Origin: Entomortierella parvispora
Taxonomy: Eukaryota > Mortierellomycota > Mortierellomycetes > Mortierellales > Mortierellaceae
Assembly: GCA_963573315.1 (NCBI GenBank)
Contig: OY752141.1
Location: forward strand, 1,798,001 to 1,862,000
Direction of reading: 5' to 3'
DNA length: 64,000 bases
A program made the position numbers and the translations under genes. The notes beneath the pieces are model-generated. The model was not told where the DNA came from and did no database searches. It worked only from the letters and a program-made list of their open reading frames with translations. The stretch's first letter is position 1, and each line of letters begins with the position of its first letter. This document shows, piece by piece, positions 36,540 to 47,200 of the stretch.

Positions 36540-37140
36540 ATGACTATTGTGCAGGAAATCCAAGCCGCAAACGAGGCCTATGTCGGCAGCTGGACTCAAG
36601 GCCAATTGCCTCTGCCACCTGCACGCAAGGTAGCCATTGTCACCGTGAGTCTTTTTTTATCTTTTCTTATTAGTTCTTTCTCTATTCATCATGGACTACG
36701 CAATGTTGACACATGTTGTTCCGGAACCGGTACATGTACTATAGTGCATGGATGCACGCATCATACCCTCTCATACATTTGGTCTCAAAGAAGGCGATGC
36801 CCATGTCATCCGCAATGCTGGTGGTCGTACACCTGAAGCCCTTCGATCCCTGGTGATCTCTGAACAACTCCTGGGAACCGACACCATCGTTGTGGCCCAG
36901 CACACCGATTGTGGGATGCTCACCTTTGAGAACGAGGATATCCACGCCATCATCCACAAGAACCTTGCCGGCGCTGACGCCTCCCATATTGACTTTTTAC
37001 CTTTCAAGAACTTGGAGCAGAATGTGAGAGATGATGTCCGATTCTTGAAAGAGAGCCCCTTGATCCCCAAACACATCCCCATTTATGGCTATGTGATTGA
37101 TGTCTCGTCCGGAAAACTTATCGCTGTCGACTCGGAGTAA
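36540..37140 (+). CDS. Beta-class carbonic anhydrase
   Basis: Interconverts carbon dioxide and bicarbonate with one zinc. Two exons, 36540-36644 and 36745-37140, give 166 residues. The intron splits directly before the first zinc ligand: VAIVT joins CMDAR. Zinc ligands are Cys in CMDARI, and His and Cys in AQHTDCGM; the Asp-Arg dyad partner is in CMDAR. The block GDAHVIRNAGGR is the usual substrate-site sequence. The length matches the short beta-CA subfamily (Rv1284-like) rather than the longer Nce103 type. There is no targeting peptide, so a cytosolic location is likely. The gene looks intact. The start follows a pyrimidine-rich leader. Confidence 0.92.
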
Positions 37141-37549
37141 GGTGTGGAAGATAGCAATAAGAGCCCGAAGAGATGGGAACAACGTGTCTCCCAAGTTGTT
37201 CAATAAAGAAATTGTAAAAGCTCCAGTGGCGGACCAGCCACCACTATCAAATCAATCAATGGTTTATTTCTTGCGTGTCGATCAAGAGTTGTTGTTGTTG
37301 CTGCTGTTAGAGATGGCGTTGACTCCGTTCAAAAAGAGAAGGTAATCCGACAATGGATCATACTATGACGTTGAAAAAGCGATCGTGAGGCCTCAAAGAG
37401 TGTCAGCGATAAAGAAGAGATCAACATGTGGTAACGTTCTTTGTTCATACCTCATCAGAGATCGATACCACAGGGTCAGTCTCTATCGCTAGCCGAGCAT
37501 TCAGGCCAAGTGGCAGCTGCTGGTACTGACGGTTGTCATCAACGTCTGC
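37141..37549. other. Convergent intergenic spacer
   Basis: 409 bp holding the 3' ends of the carbonic anhydrase (+) and the 498-residue gene (-). An AATAAA is at 37202-37207, 62 bp after the carbonic anhydrase stop, a good polyadenylation signal. A TTG-repeat (about 37291-37305) is present. Confidence 0.55.
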
Positions 37550-39046
37550 CTAGTGGCTTTCGGCACAGTGCTGACTAACCATGACTTCCGTCGGCTCGTC
37601 ATCCAGATACTCTATGTACTCTGTGAAAAGTGGACGTCCTCGAACAAGTAAGCGTCTCCTGATTTCCTCCTCCTCCTGTATCTGCCGTTCCTGAAGTTGG
37701 GCTAGCAGAGAACGGGCATGTTGTTCCTGTTGTCCCTGTTGTTCCTCTAGATTTTGGGACTCCAACACAAGTTCAACTGAAGGAAACGGCCTCTTGGTAG
37801 TCGTGGATATGAAAGGCCCTTGGGTGAATGAGCGGTACAGATGACACGTTTGCTGCTCAGGACTGATCACACCAGCATGGTATTCTGTCTCTCGTTCATA
37901 TCTAGGATTGAGATCTATCCTGGCAGGAGACTCCTCATCAGAATGGCTCCCTTCCCATGGATTATGAGAATCAGCACTCCCTTCGTCGCTTTCACGGTCA
38001 TAGTCATACTCGATAGCTCGGCCCTTCCCTTTGCTTGGGTGTGCCTTGACAGTTCTCTTAGCCATGAGAAAACGAAAACGTCTCGATTTTCTCGTGTCTT
38101 TCGGGTCCTCGGTTTTTGATTGATCATTCCAATTATCCTCAAAAGAATCGCCATCAGCACTATCCTCGATATTGCTGTAATACTCGCTGTGAGAGCAGTG
38201 ACTACGCTGGTGTTGGATATCATCATCGATAAACTCTAACAGGAGTTGACGTTTCTTTTCTTTGTCCTTTTTATCTCTTCTCAAGGCGTGGACCCAGCTC
38301 TCGTATATCTTCTGCTTCTTGATATCCGAGTTTTCGAGAGGGGTCGAACCAGAGGTGAGAGAGATGGAACGTACCGTGTCTGAGGTCCCGCTAGAACTGA
38401 AAGAAGAAGATGAAGGGCCCCAGCCTGCGGAGCCAAAAGTAGAGGTCGAAGGCTTGCGATTAAATTTCGTTGTGATGAATTGTCTCCAGGTTCGTGAAGA
38501 ATGAGTGCCACCGCTGATAGAACCCACAAGCGGCCGTCGACCGTTTTCCATTGATGACTCGAGAGCTACGTGATAGTTCCCGTTAACATTCTGATATGTA
38601 GAGTCCAGACCTTGGCTTGCTCTACCTTCAGAACCCACGTGTATGTTGAAATTATATGAACCTTTGAGGCTTCTGGGTGAAGGATTTTCTGAGGGGATGG
38701 AAAATTGCTCACGCAACTGTTTTTCTCGCAGATTGTCTTCTTTCATCTGTCGTTTCTCTGCCAACTTGGCTTCTCTCCTTTGCCTGGCCATTCTCAAAGC
38801 ATGACCATGACACCGTTGCTCGCTTGCGTAGAGCGCGTGCCCCTGATCAGGGGTCATGTAAGGGACTAAGTGAGGAAAATGAGTGCACAGAAAACACTTC
38901 TGTTTTCGGGCTTTCCGACGCTGGATCTTTTCTTGGACCCAACGATGGCGACGGATGGGTTGAGGTAATTGGACTTGAAGAGGTGGCACTTGTACTCGTA
39001 CCGCGAGATAGACGCGTCGACAAAAGCTCGTAAAGGCATTTGTCAT
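37550..39046 (-). CDS. Uncharacterised 498-residue protein
   Basis: A single uninterrupted frame of 498 residues. Basic N-terminus (KIQRRKARKQKC), then a possible zinc-binding cluster CFLCTHFPHLVPYMTPDQGH with a later Cys-His pair (RCHGH). Next a charged helical stretch likely to form a coiled coil (RQRREAKLAEKRQMKEDNLR), then a long disordered Ser/Asp/Glu-rich part. Near the end a Gln/Glu-rich helix (LLAQLQERQIQEEEEIRRRL) precedes FTEYIEYLDDEP. No signal peptide or membrane segment. I recognise no family; it is probably lineage-restricted. The uniform codon pattern over 1.5 kb supports a real gene. Confidence 0.7.
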   Translation of the reverse strand: MTNAFTSFCRRVYLAVRVQVPPLQVQLPQPIRRHRWVQEKIQRRKARKQKCFLCTHFPHLVPYMTPDQGHALYASEQRCHGHALRMARQRREAKLAEKRQMKEDNLREKQLREQFSIPSENPSPRSLKGSYNFNIHVGSEGRASQGLDSTYQNVNGNYHVALESSMENGRRPLVGSISGGTHSSRTWRQFITTKFNRKPSTSTFGSAGWGPSSSSFSSSGTSDTVRSISLTSGSTPLENSDIKKQKIYESWVHALRRDKKDKEKKRQLLLEFIDDDIQHQRSHCSHSEYYSNIEDSADGDSFEDNWNDQSKTEDPKDTRKSRRFRFLMAKRTVKAHPSKGKGRAIEYDYDRESDEGSADSHNPWEGSHSDEESPARIDLNPRYERETEYHAGVISPEQQTCHLYRSFTQGPFISTTTKRPFPSVELVLESQNLEEQQGQQEQHARSLLAQLQERQIQEEEEIRRRLLVRGRPLFTEYIEYLDDEPTEVMVSQHCAESH

Positions 39047-39529
39047 TTTCTAGAGCAAGGAAGGGGATGAAGGGAGGGAACGGGGTGCTTTTGCTTGGAA
39101 GGTGGCAGTGGTAGCAATCTTCCTTTGGGTGTCATGAAGTGAAAATAGTGATCCCCATGAAAGAGGTGCATGTTTTTCTCTTAAATAGGGAAAGAAGCGT
39201 TGTAGACATGCGACATGAAAACACGGACTTGTCCTTGTAGGCAAAATGAAGTTGGACTGGTGGGCTTTCAGGATCCTTTGTGGGATAAAGCTTCTTTTCG
39301 ATCGGCATGTCGTGGTGGAGTCTTTGAAAACACTCTCAAAAACGAACTATCGTTCAGCCACAAAAAGCATTCTGGATTGCTTGCACAAAGAAACGATTGC
39401 TGACGATACACCCTAGAAGAAAAACCAAATACAGAGTCTACAACGGGATCAAATACAAGTCTTTGTTCGCCAGGCAAATGAAAGGGAGTTCCATTACTCT
39501 TTATTGAGATAAGGCTACTCTGTCTTCGA
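39047..39529. other. Spacer upstream of the 498-residue gene
   Basis: 483 bp with no supported gene. It contains the promoter of the 498-residue protein gene and the 3' flank of the repeat-peptide gene. Minus-strand frames at 39268-39657 are shadows reading through the repeat-peptide gene. Confidence 0.45.
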
Positions 39530-39868
39530 TTACATTGGGCATTCATAACCACGCTTGTCGTGGATGGGTCCACCCTTGCAGTGCGCAGTGGGACTGGGGG
39601 CTGCTGGGGCTTGAGCCTCAACTTCATCCATTGGGCACTCGTAACCGCGCTTCTCATGAATAGGTCCGCCCTGGCAGTGTGAGGTTGGGATTGGTGCTGG
39701 TGGGGCCTGAGCCTCTACTTCCTCCAAAGGACATTCGTAGCCACGTTTTTGAACAATAGGACCAGGGCAGTGTCTTGTAGGGGCTGGGGCGGGGACCGAC
39801 TCGGCGACAGTGGCAAGCGTGCAGATCACAGCAAGAGCGACGATGGTGGATGTAGCGGAGAACTTCAT
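39530..39868 (-). CDS. Secreted repeat peptide precursor with Kex2-type KR sites
   Basis: 112 residues. Signal peptide MKFSATSTIVALAVICTLAT with cleavage likely near residues 22-25. Then repeats with Lys-Arg at residues 41-42, 73-74 and 105-106, exactly 32 residues apart. Each KR is followed by GYECP(L/M), and each full unit carries two cysteines (in GYECP and HC). Cutting after KR would release two 32-residue peptides (43-74, 75-106) and a final six-residue peptide GYECPM. This fits fungal Kex2-processed repeat proteins, a class that includes pheromone-like and surface-active peptides. Alternatively it may stay uncut as a small cell-wall protein. It has its own TATA-like element (TATATACTC) near 39955. 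Confidence 0.8.
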   Translation of the reverse strand: MKFSATSTIVALAVICTLATVAESVPAPAPTRHCPGPIVQKRGYECPLEEVEAQAPPAPIPTSHCQGGPIHEKRGYECPMDEVEAQAPAAPSPTAHCKGGPIHDKRGYECPM

Positions 39869-42800
39869 GGTGATGCAAGTAAGGAATCTGGATGACTGGT
39901 TTGAATACTGAAGTGGGAATATGTGAATGGAAAGAAGGCACAAGTCAGACCTTTATATACTCTTTTCTCGGTTGATTGCGGCGGTGCAGTCGAAGGGACA
40001 TGGTTACCGAAAAGGCTCGAGAGAGAGAAAGTGAAGACAAAAAGAAAAGAGCGCGTCCTCCGTTCGTTGGATGCGCAAACGTTCGTTTTCTCTTCCGCAG
40101 AGTCAAGAGTCTCCTTTTTGCTTGGCGAATGGGGTTGGTCTAGTCGTTCCCATCAAGTGGCTCGCCGTTGATTGTTTGTTGTTTTCTTTGCTTCCCTTCA
40201 GCTGACAAGTGATAATGCATGGGGTTGACATAGCCAAAGTCAAAAAGGACGCGCCGCGTTTAGCGCTCTCAAGATCGAAACACCTTCAATACAATAGTGT
40301 CTTAAAGGAAAGAACACCTGGGCTCGTCTTGCAAAAGAGGAAAAAGCAAGAGGAAAAATGTGATCCAACGAGATTCAGTGCTGGCGGGGCAGTACGTTTC
40401 AACGCGCCGCCTTTTTCAGTTTTCACTTCCAGGAGGGAAGAAGTGCCGCCGGCTTTATGGTAAGGAGCTTGGACGGGTGGCAGTTCGGCCTATGTGGAAG
40501 ACTAGGCTATAGGGCCTTCTTCGGTCCCTCTCGACCGACCGATGTCAGCACGACCGGAATTGGATAATTCTCTGTGCCTTGTCTTGCCCTGCCCTAGGCC
40601 GTCCTTTCTGGAATTCGGCCCGCGCTGTATACATACTTGTACTTGATAATCTGTCATCAGCTAAAGCAAGAAGAGCTACACAGGGTGACTGACACTCTTT
40701 TATACTTGGCAAGAGCCCATTTTTCCTTTTTCCAGTGACCTAGACAAGAGGGTGCCCGAAGGCCTGGACAGACAGGAGAGAGAAGCAGGCGGGATAGAGC
40801 GGAGGGACCTTTGTGCCGCTTACGCCCGAGGGGCTAGATGAATTATTACTCGAATTCTAGGTCCGTTCTCATTTCCAACCACTGTCTGTTGCTGCTGGGT
40901 CTTGTTCTTCCAACGAAAATCTCTTTCGCCCTCCGCCACATCTCCTTTTTTTCAGATTTGCCTTAAAACTCATCACAACGCGGAATAAATGAGCTAGGGT
41001 TTCCGCTCTCAATTCGTCCTTTTTGCTCTACAATACATAGACCTACCTTTCTTTGCCTGTAGGGTTGGTCAAGTGATTGTTGAGAGGGGAAGGGGTGAAC
41101 GACGCCTCTGCTCAGTCCTGCTGCAGCCCATCAACCACGATCAACAGCAAGGAGTGCAGCTGAGACTCTGTAGGGAAAGATATGCCCGAGATGCCAACGC
41201 TCTTGTTTTTGCTTGAGGGAGGACAAAGCAAGGCAACAGGGCGAGATAACGGGTGCCCGCTTGCGCCCAAACAGTCTTTTGGATGACCTCGCAACAGTTT
41301 ACCCAGATGGGCCTTGATTTTACAGCCTTACATCAGGGATAAAGATAGTTGGCACAATCAGGCAACACCAAGTTGGCGCCCATTGTTCTTGACTTGCTTG
41401 ATCCATTGAGTTTCTCTTCCCCTCCTCCTATTTCCGCCCTTCAGAAGGGTCGCGCCTTCCATAGAAATAATAATAATGTTGTGAGTTTATTGGACTTTGT
41501 GAACAAAGTCAGAGGGGGTAAGCGGGAGTGCCTTTTTGATTTTTTTCTTTTGAAGCGAAGCAGGGGGAGAAACGAGCAGGGCGTGTACGTACACTGTCTT
41601 TTTTGTCTGGGGCGCGCATGTCGGTCTGTTCAACAACGAGACTAGTCAGGAGAGCAAGTTGCAGAGCAAATGGGTAGGTTTGTGTTGTGTTGAGCATCAA
41701 ATGATGAACAATGACCAGTTGCACAGTGCTTTGTTCGCATCCATGGGCCTTTTCCTCGTGCTGTTCACGTCGAATGGTTAGTCGCCAACTGGGCGGGGGG
41801 GTTAGACAAAAGCAAAAGAGATTAAACAGACAGATAGACAGTCAGACGGATAGACTAGGCAGATAGAGACACAAGGAAAGAGCGACAGACACTTCTTCCG
41901 GACCAAGGACAGCCAGTTTGTCTGACTGGAGCTGACATGATGACCGAGATGGGATCCTAGAGTTCTGACACCACAGTTGATGACAACTAGAAACGACCAA
42001 CAGCAGGAATGGCATAGCAGCGACACCGGGCAGAACTCGCAGCAGCAATTGGACAGGTAAAACTCAACCTCATCGGCATCGAGACAATCAAGAGAGGAGC
42101 TTGGACAAACAAGAGACAACCCGAGACCCAGCAGCTCGTTCTCCGCAAGACAAGACACATATTTCAAAGGCACTAGAAAACACCGAAGAATCAAAAAAGA
42201 AAACATCGCAGCCAGCGATAGGGTGCAACAACGGGCGCAATGAAAATAACAATAAAAAATGGTTCTGTGGATCGATGGGATGATGATGAGCTGTGTGGAC
42301 GGACAGCGATGTTGTTGATGGAAGAGAGCCACGCAGGAGCGAGGGATGGACCGGAAGGAAGCAGCTTCACGGGCAGGCAGCCAGATGAATGGACGAATAG
42401 ACCGACATACATACTTCTTTTGTGCATGTTGTCGGTCTCTTCTACCCTATTGTCCTATTTGATTGTGTTTCCTTGGACAAGGCCTGGCGCCGCTGCGGTG
42501 AGCACTAGTGCACACCGTTGCCTGCCTGCTCTACTCGAGAGGAGCCATCGTCGTCGAGGGATTGCAGGTGCTCTTTCCATCCATCTGTCTCCAGATTTTA
42601 TTGTCCAGACAGACAGACAGACGGACTGGCCAGCCAAGATGCCAAGTATTTCCGTCGCTGCGTGGTGGGCCGACAAGCACGCAGAAAATAAAGGGGACAA
42701 AGGATGACCGCAACAGGGGGGTAACAAGAGAGAGGAGAGAGAGGGAAGAGGAGGAGCAGGGACACGATCCCCATACCTATGCCAAGTACTGTATTGCACC

Positions 42801-43920
42801 AAGGACCAAGTGTTTTTGTTCCTATCCCCCGTCTGACTAGCAAGCAGCAGCAGGCACGCACACCTCACTCCACCGAGGAGAGGAGAGGAGAGGAGAGCAG
42901 AGCCAGGAGCAGAGGACCTGGACTGGAGCAGAGAATAATCCGACTCGCCGAAGCAAAGACCAGGCCAAAAGGACCAAGGCAAACCAACGCAAACCAACGC
43001 AAACCAACGCAGCGAGAGAGTTCAGAATGGAGGAGCAGAGCAGGCGAGGGCGGGGCGGTCGATTCGACGACAGCAGCAGTGGGTGGTGCTCTCTCGATTA
43101 CCCTCTCTCGCTCTGGCGTGGGCGAGATAGACAGCGAGATAGACCGACAGAGAGAGAGAGAGGGTGAACTCAGAAGAGGGCCCAGACCGGGAGAAGGGGG
43201 GGAGGCAAGTATTTTTTTTTCTTTCAGTCAGTCAAGTCAGTCCTGTGGTGGCCAACAACAACAACAACAACATTGACATTCAGACACACAACACACACAG
43301 ACACACATTTTTTATCCACAAGGGAGGAAGGAAGGGCAGGGGCACAACTCTACACTGCTACATATTACGATTATCGACTAGCAGTGTACGAGCAGATGTA
43401 ATCGACCTTCGCTCACTCACTCACTTTCAACCTCAACTCCTTCCACCCACTTCGTCCTCAGCTCACCCACTCACTGCTCGTTCTGCTCTGCTCAGCCAAA
43501 GGGGGGCCATCAACCCAAAAACCAAAAGGAAACCAACAAGGAACCCAAAAAACACAAGGACCACCACCACCTTGCAAGGCGATCAGCGCCTTTGCGCCTT
43601 CTCCTCCTCACTCCCTCCTCCATTGCCTCTTGGCCAGATCTCTCTTTTTTTTTTTATTGTTGTTGACTTGTTGTTGTTGTTGTTGCCGTTGTCCGTTGCT
43701 TCCTCCTCCTCCTCCTCCTCTACTTTCCCCTCTCTCTTCATTCCTCCTCTCAAACCAACCAACCAACCAGTCAACATACCTTTCTCTCTACCCTTCCTTT
43801 CTCTCTCTCTCTCTCTCTCTCTTCACCTCCTCCTCCTCCCTTCCTCCTCCTCCTCCTCCTCCTCCTCCAGCGACAACTGCACACTCCTCCACCGTCAACG
43901 GTCTGTCCATTCACCAAAGG
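39869..43920. other. 4-kb intergenic region upstream of the cyclin gene
   Basis: No gene is supported. The left end is the promoter of the repeat-peptide gene, with TATATACTC on the plus strand near 39955. The right 1 kb is probably the long leader of the cyclin gene. Simple repeats: GACAGACAGA at 42604-42621; GAGGA repeats at 42876-42897; three CAAACCAACG units at 42978-43008; CAA repeats at 43256-43271; CTT/CCT-rich tracts at 43700-43870. Open frames here are biased and overlap one another. Confidence 0.5.
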
Positions 43921-46584
43921 ATGGACTACTACCATCCTTCCCTCCATTCCATGGCTGCCACCACCGTCCAGGTTGCCCCAAAGGACCCCCAGGACAGGTA
44001 CCACCACCCGACGCCGCCATATTACTACTACGGTGAGGACAAGCCAGTCGCTGCTGCTACTGCTCCCTCGGCGTCGGCCTCCGCCACTACTTCATATCAT
44101 CAAAATGCGCCCTATCAGCAGCACATGGCCACGCCGTCCTATTCCTTCCCACACACTCAGGAGCAGCGGCATCATCATCATCCTGCTCCTCCCCCTACTC
44201 ACTCACATCCCCAGCAACAAGACTCCTATCCGCTCCCGTCTCGGCAAGTGCAGCAGGAGTTCAAACATCATGTCCGCAAATCCTCGGACATGGCCCCAAT
44301 TGTTCTGAACAACTCTGCGCCAGCGACAACTACTGTTCCTCCGCCCAAGCAGCAATCTTCGCCCAGCTCAAAGTCCCAACAGCGCCAGACCGCCGCCGAG
44401 CTGGCTGATTTTGCTGCCCACATGGTCTGCTATCTCTTGTTTGGACACGCTGCCAAAAGCAACAGCAGTAGCAGTAGTGGTAGCGGAAACAATTGCTCCA
44501 GTATCAGCACTCATGGTTCTCCCGCTCAGTCCAGGCCCTGTTCACCACAAACGGAGTCTGGCAGCCGTCAGCCCCCTAGCCCTTACAGCAATTGCCCCTG
44601 TGGAGTCTGTCTGCAGCAGCAGCAACAACAACAGCAACAGCAACTCCAGGACAGCCTACCAAACTCACCGTCCCGATCTAGCTGCCTCACATCCTCGTCC
44701 AATACTGTCGTTTATCCGTCTTGGCAGCAGCAACAGCAACAACAGCCAACCAGATCAACTCACAGGAGGATGCTGTCAGAGTCTGAAATTGTCCAACCAA
44801 AGCCCATGTTCCGCAAGTTCTGCCTTGACGTCCTTAGTGCAACACTGCTGTCGCCAAGCGTTATCCTATTGTCACTCAAGTATATCCAGCAACTGATGGT
44901 CAATCTCAAAAGTTCCAACAAGATCGTGAACACGGGCGAAGGAGCCGAATATAGATTCTTCACCGGGGCCCTTATCCTTGCCAACAAGTTCTTGGACGAC
45001 AACACGTTTACCAACAAGACATGGTCGGATATCACTGGAATGAAGGTCAAGGATGTCAACCATCTCGAGATGCAATTTCTGAACGGGATCGACTTTCGGC
45101 TCTTCACCAGCCCAGCAGAATACTCGGAGTGGCTTGCGGGACTCACCCAGTTTACCGGACAGTACATGCCTTCCCAGCATCAGGTCGCTTCCCAACAACA
45201 GGCCACCGCAGCCAGATCACCCATCTCGCCCGTGGACACGACAGATGAAGAGTCGACACCCCCCAGCAGCAGCTCTGTGGCACTAATGGGAGCAGCACTC
45301 GGAACTGGAGCAGTGGCAGATTCTAGTGCAGGATCAAGGCCAGCCAACCTCTCCGGATCGGGCTCAGTGGCAACAATGCACTTTGGCAGCCATGGAGGAT
45401 ACTCGCAGGCACCAGCACCGGCACCTACAGCGTGTTCCTCCATGTCTCTCTCGATGGCGTCCATCTCTCATTACATTGATTCTGTGAAACAAATCCAGAA
45501 CAGAAACAGAGTGGTGCAAGGACAGCCATTGGCGCCTGTTGCGTCTTATGCACAGCAATATCAGCACCAGCACCAAGGATCGCTGACCCCATTCACACAG
45601 TCGCCTACAGGAGGAGTGTATCCATCCTTCTCTCAGCAGACGTCGCCCCTGCCGATGATGCATCGCAAACGCTCCGCCCACATTGCATTCGAGGACATGT
45701 CACTCACGGATCGATCACCGGGCTACGAAAGCAACGGATGCCAACCATCTCGTCCTTCGGTCTTTGTTCGATCTCACAAGCGCTTTTCATCCTCGTCTGC
45801 TTCTGCCGCGATGATGGCGACGCCAGTCTACCATGGATCGGATCAGGACCACATGTTCCGTGCAGCAGGACACTCGCCCCTTCCACCACCACCTCCTTCT
45901 CGTCAACCCTACCAGTCTCAGTATCCTGTTGATGAACGCTCGCATCGTCCCAGTAGCAGCTTGGGCAGTAATGGATCCATGCCCTTTGCTCGGAAGCAAC
46001 ATCAACGCAGTGCATCTGGAAACTACTACGGTATGGAGGTGCCCGAGTTTTCAGCTCCATCATCGACCCTGACCACGCCCCATTTGCAGGATCCTGTCTC
46101 TGTCCGAGGTCAGTACATGTTGGCGAGCCATGGTGCTACGGGCACTAGCCATTCGTCGTCATGGACGAGGTCACAACTGCATCCTTTGGAGGCTCCACAG
46201 CCAGAGTTGTCAGCGGGCCGTCCTTCATCTCGTTTGTCCAGCACGACCAGTCGCCCTCAGTCACAACAAGCGTTTTATCATCCTGTAACGCCACCATCGT
46301 CTTACCACCGACATCACTATCAGCACCACCCTGAATCGCCTCCATTCCTGGAGTCGCATTCGTATCATCATCACAACGATTTCCAGGATGATTACCACTC
46401 GCATCGCAACAGCACCTATGGCCATGGCAGCTACGAGATTGATCCTCGTCTTTGGGGTCCCTTGGACAGCATGTCACTCCAGGCCATCACGACCCAAGCT
46501 GCCAAAAGGGTCGTGGCGCAGGGCAAGGCGCTCTCGTCCTCTGCGAATGGATTGCACATGTATTACCCCTCCACCTTGGTCTAA
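43921..46584 (+). CDS. Pho85-type cyclin (CLG1/PCL-like) with long disordered regions
   Basis: 887 residues from the first Met after the pyrimidine tract (MDYYHPSLHS); the frame is open upstream, but only through low-complexity leader. The cyclin box begins TAAELADFAAHMVCYLLFGH (about residue 155), is interrupted by roughly 110 residues of Ser/Gln-rich sequence with a Q-run, and resumes FRKFCLDVLSATLLSPSVIL, then EYRFFTGALILANKFLDDNT and the hallmark WSDITGMKVKDVNHLEMQFL. This pattern is typical of the PHO80/PCL cyclin family that activates the Pho85 (Cdk5-like) kinase. The C-terminal 430 residues are Ser/Pro/His/Gln-rich and presumably regulatory. It looks intact and intron-free. Confidence 0.88.
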   Translation: MDYYHPSLHSMAATTVQVAPKDPQDRYHHPTPPYYYYGEDKPVAAATAPSASASATTSYHQNAPYQQHMATPSYSFPHTQEQRHHHHPAPPPTHSHPQQQDSYPLPSRQVQQEFKHHVRKSSDMAPIVLNNSAPATTTVPPPKQQSSPSSKSQQRQTAAELADFAAHMVCYLLFGHAAKSNSSSSSGSGNNCSSISTHGSPAQSRPCSPQTESGSRQPPSPYSNCPCGVCLQQQQQQQQQQLQDSLPNSPSRSSCLTSSSNTVVYPSWQQQQQQQPTRSTHRRMLSESEIVQPKPMFRKFCLDVLSATLLSPSVILLSLKYIQQLMVNLKSSNKIVNTGEGAEYRFFTGALILANKFLDDNTFTNKTWSDITGMKVKDVNHLEMQFLNGIDFRLFTSPAEYSEWLAGLTQFTGQYMPSQHQVASQQQATAARSPISPVDTTDEESTPPSSSSVALMGAALGTGAVADSSAGSRPANLSGSGSVATMHFGSHGGYSQAPAPAPTACSSMSLSMASISHYIDSVKQIQNRNRVVQGQPLAPVASYAQQYQHQHQGSLTPFTQSPTGGVYPSFSQQTSPLPMMHRKRSAHIAFEDMSLTDRSPGYESNGCQPSRPSVFVRSHKRFSSSSASAAMMATPVYHGSDQDHMFRAAGHSPLPPPPPSRQPYQSQYPVDERSHRPSSSLGSNGSMPFARKQHQRSASGNYYGMEVPEFSAPSSTLTTPHLQDPVSVRGQYMLASHGATGTSHSSSWTRSQLHPLEAPQPELSAGRPSSRLSSTTSRPQSQQAFYHPVTPPSSYHRHHYQHHPESPPFLESHSYHHHNDFQDDYHSHRNSTYGHGSYEIDPRLWGPLDSMSLQAITTQAAKRVVAQGKALSSSANGLHMYYPSTLV

Positions 46585-46852
46585 ACTCCCTCTCCCACCC
46601 GCCTTTTCATTTTGTATTTTTAGTCCCCCATCTACCTCCTCCTCCTCCTCTTCCTCATCTTGCACTTTCATCCTCCTCTTGTACCATAGTAGCTTTTTAT
46701 TTGCAAACTTTTTTTTTCTTTGTCCTCAAAGGAAAGAAAAAAGCCTCTTTCAACAAAAAAGAAAAAAAAAAAGGAATAAATCCCACCCCAATCATGTAAC
46801 ATACTCTTTTTGGTAGCATCATCTTTTCATCTGTTGCAGTTCGTTTTCGTTG
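46585..46852. other. Convergent spacer
   Basis: 268 bp of 3' flanks for the cyclin (+) and small secreted protein (-) genes. AATAAA at 46775-46780 suits the cyclin transcript. No gene is seen. Confidence 0.5.
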
Positions 46853-47200
46853 TTATTTAACCTGACAACCTAACTCACAATCTTTAGCAGCCACTTGTGC
46901 AATACGGTGACACGCAGCTTCGTTTGCAGGGCCCATGTTGCGGAGACAATTGTCGAGTTTGGTTTGCGACTTTTTGTTACAGTCCTGGAGGCAGCCCCCT
47001 GAACTCCCGGGTGGCGAATTGTCGTTGGGGTTTGGGGATCGTTTTAGATGAAGATTATTATTGGTGCCGATAGAACCCGCTTGCTCCGGGTTGGGGATAG
47101 GGGACGAGAAGGAGGAGAGGGCGGTCAAGGAGAGAAAGGTCACAAGGACGAACGCAAGGACTCTGGCAAATGCTGTGGTGTACTGAAAGTAGTGAGGCAT
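46853..47200 (-). CDS. Small secreted cysteine-rich protein
   Basis: 115 residues. A basic start then the hydrophobic run VLAFVLVTFLSLTAL forms a signal peptide. A short spacer with a KR site (HLKRSP, about residue 53) could be a propeptide. The C-terminal 46 residues hold six cysteines at 70, 74, 85, 97, 108 and 112, giving the mirror-symmetric pattern C-X3-C-X10-C-X11-C-X10-C-X3-C. Two CX3C pairs on facing helices recall alpha-hairpinin folds, here with a third disulfide near the turn. It is a plausible extracellular effector or antimicrobial-type peptide. No family is recognised. A start at the first Met is favoured by the signal peptide. Confidence 0.72.
   Translation of the reverse strand: MPHYFQYTTAFARVLAFVLVTFLSLTALSSFSSPIPNPEQAGSIGTNNNLHLKRSPNPNDNSPPGSSGGCLQDCNKKSQTKLDNCLRNMGPANEAACHRIAQVAAKDCELGCQVK

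Noticed and set aside
41802-42332. 176-codon minus-strand frame rich in Cys and Leu
   Set aside because: No domain, no signal of splicing, and low-complexity composition within an intergenic stretch.
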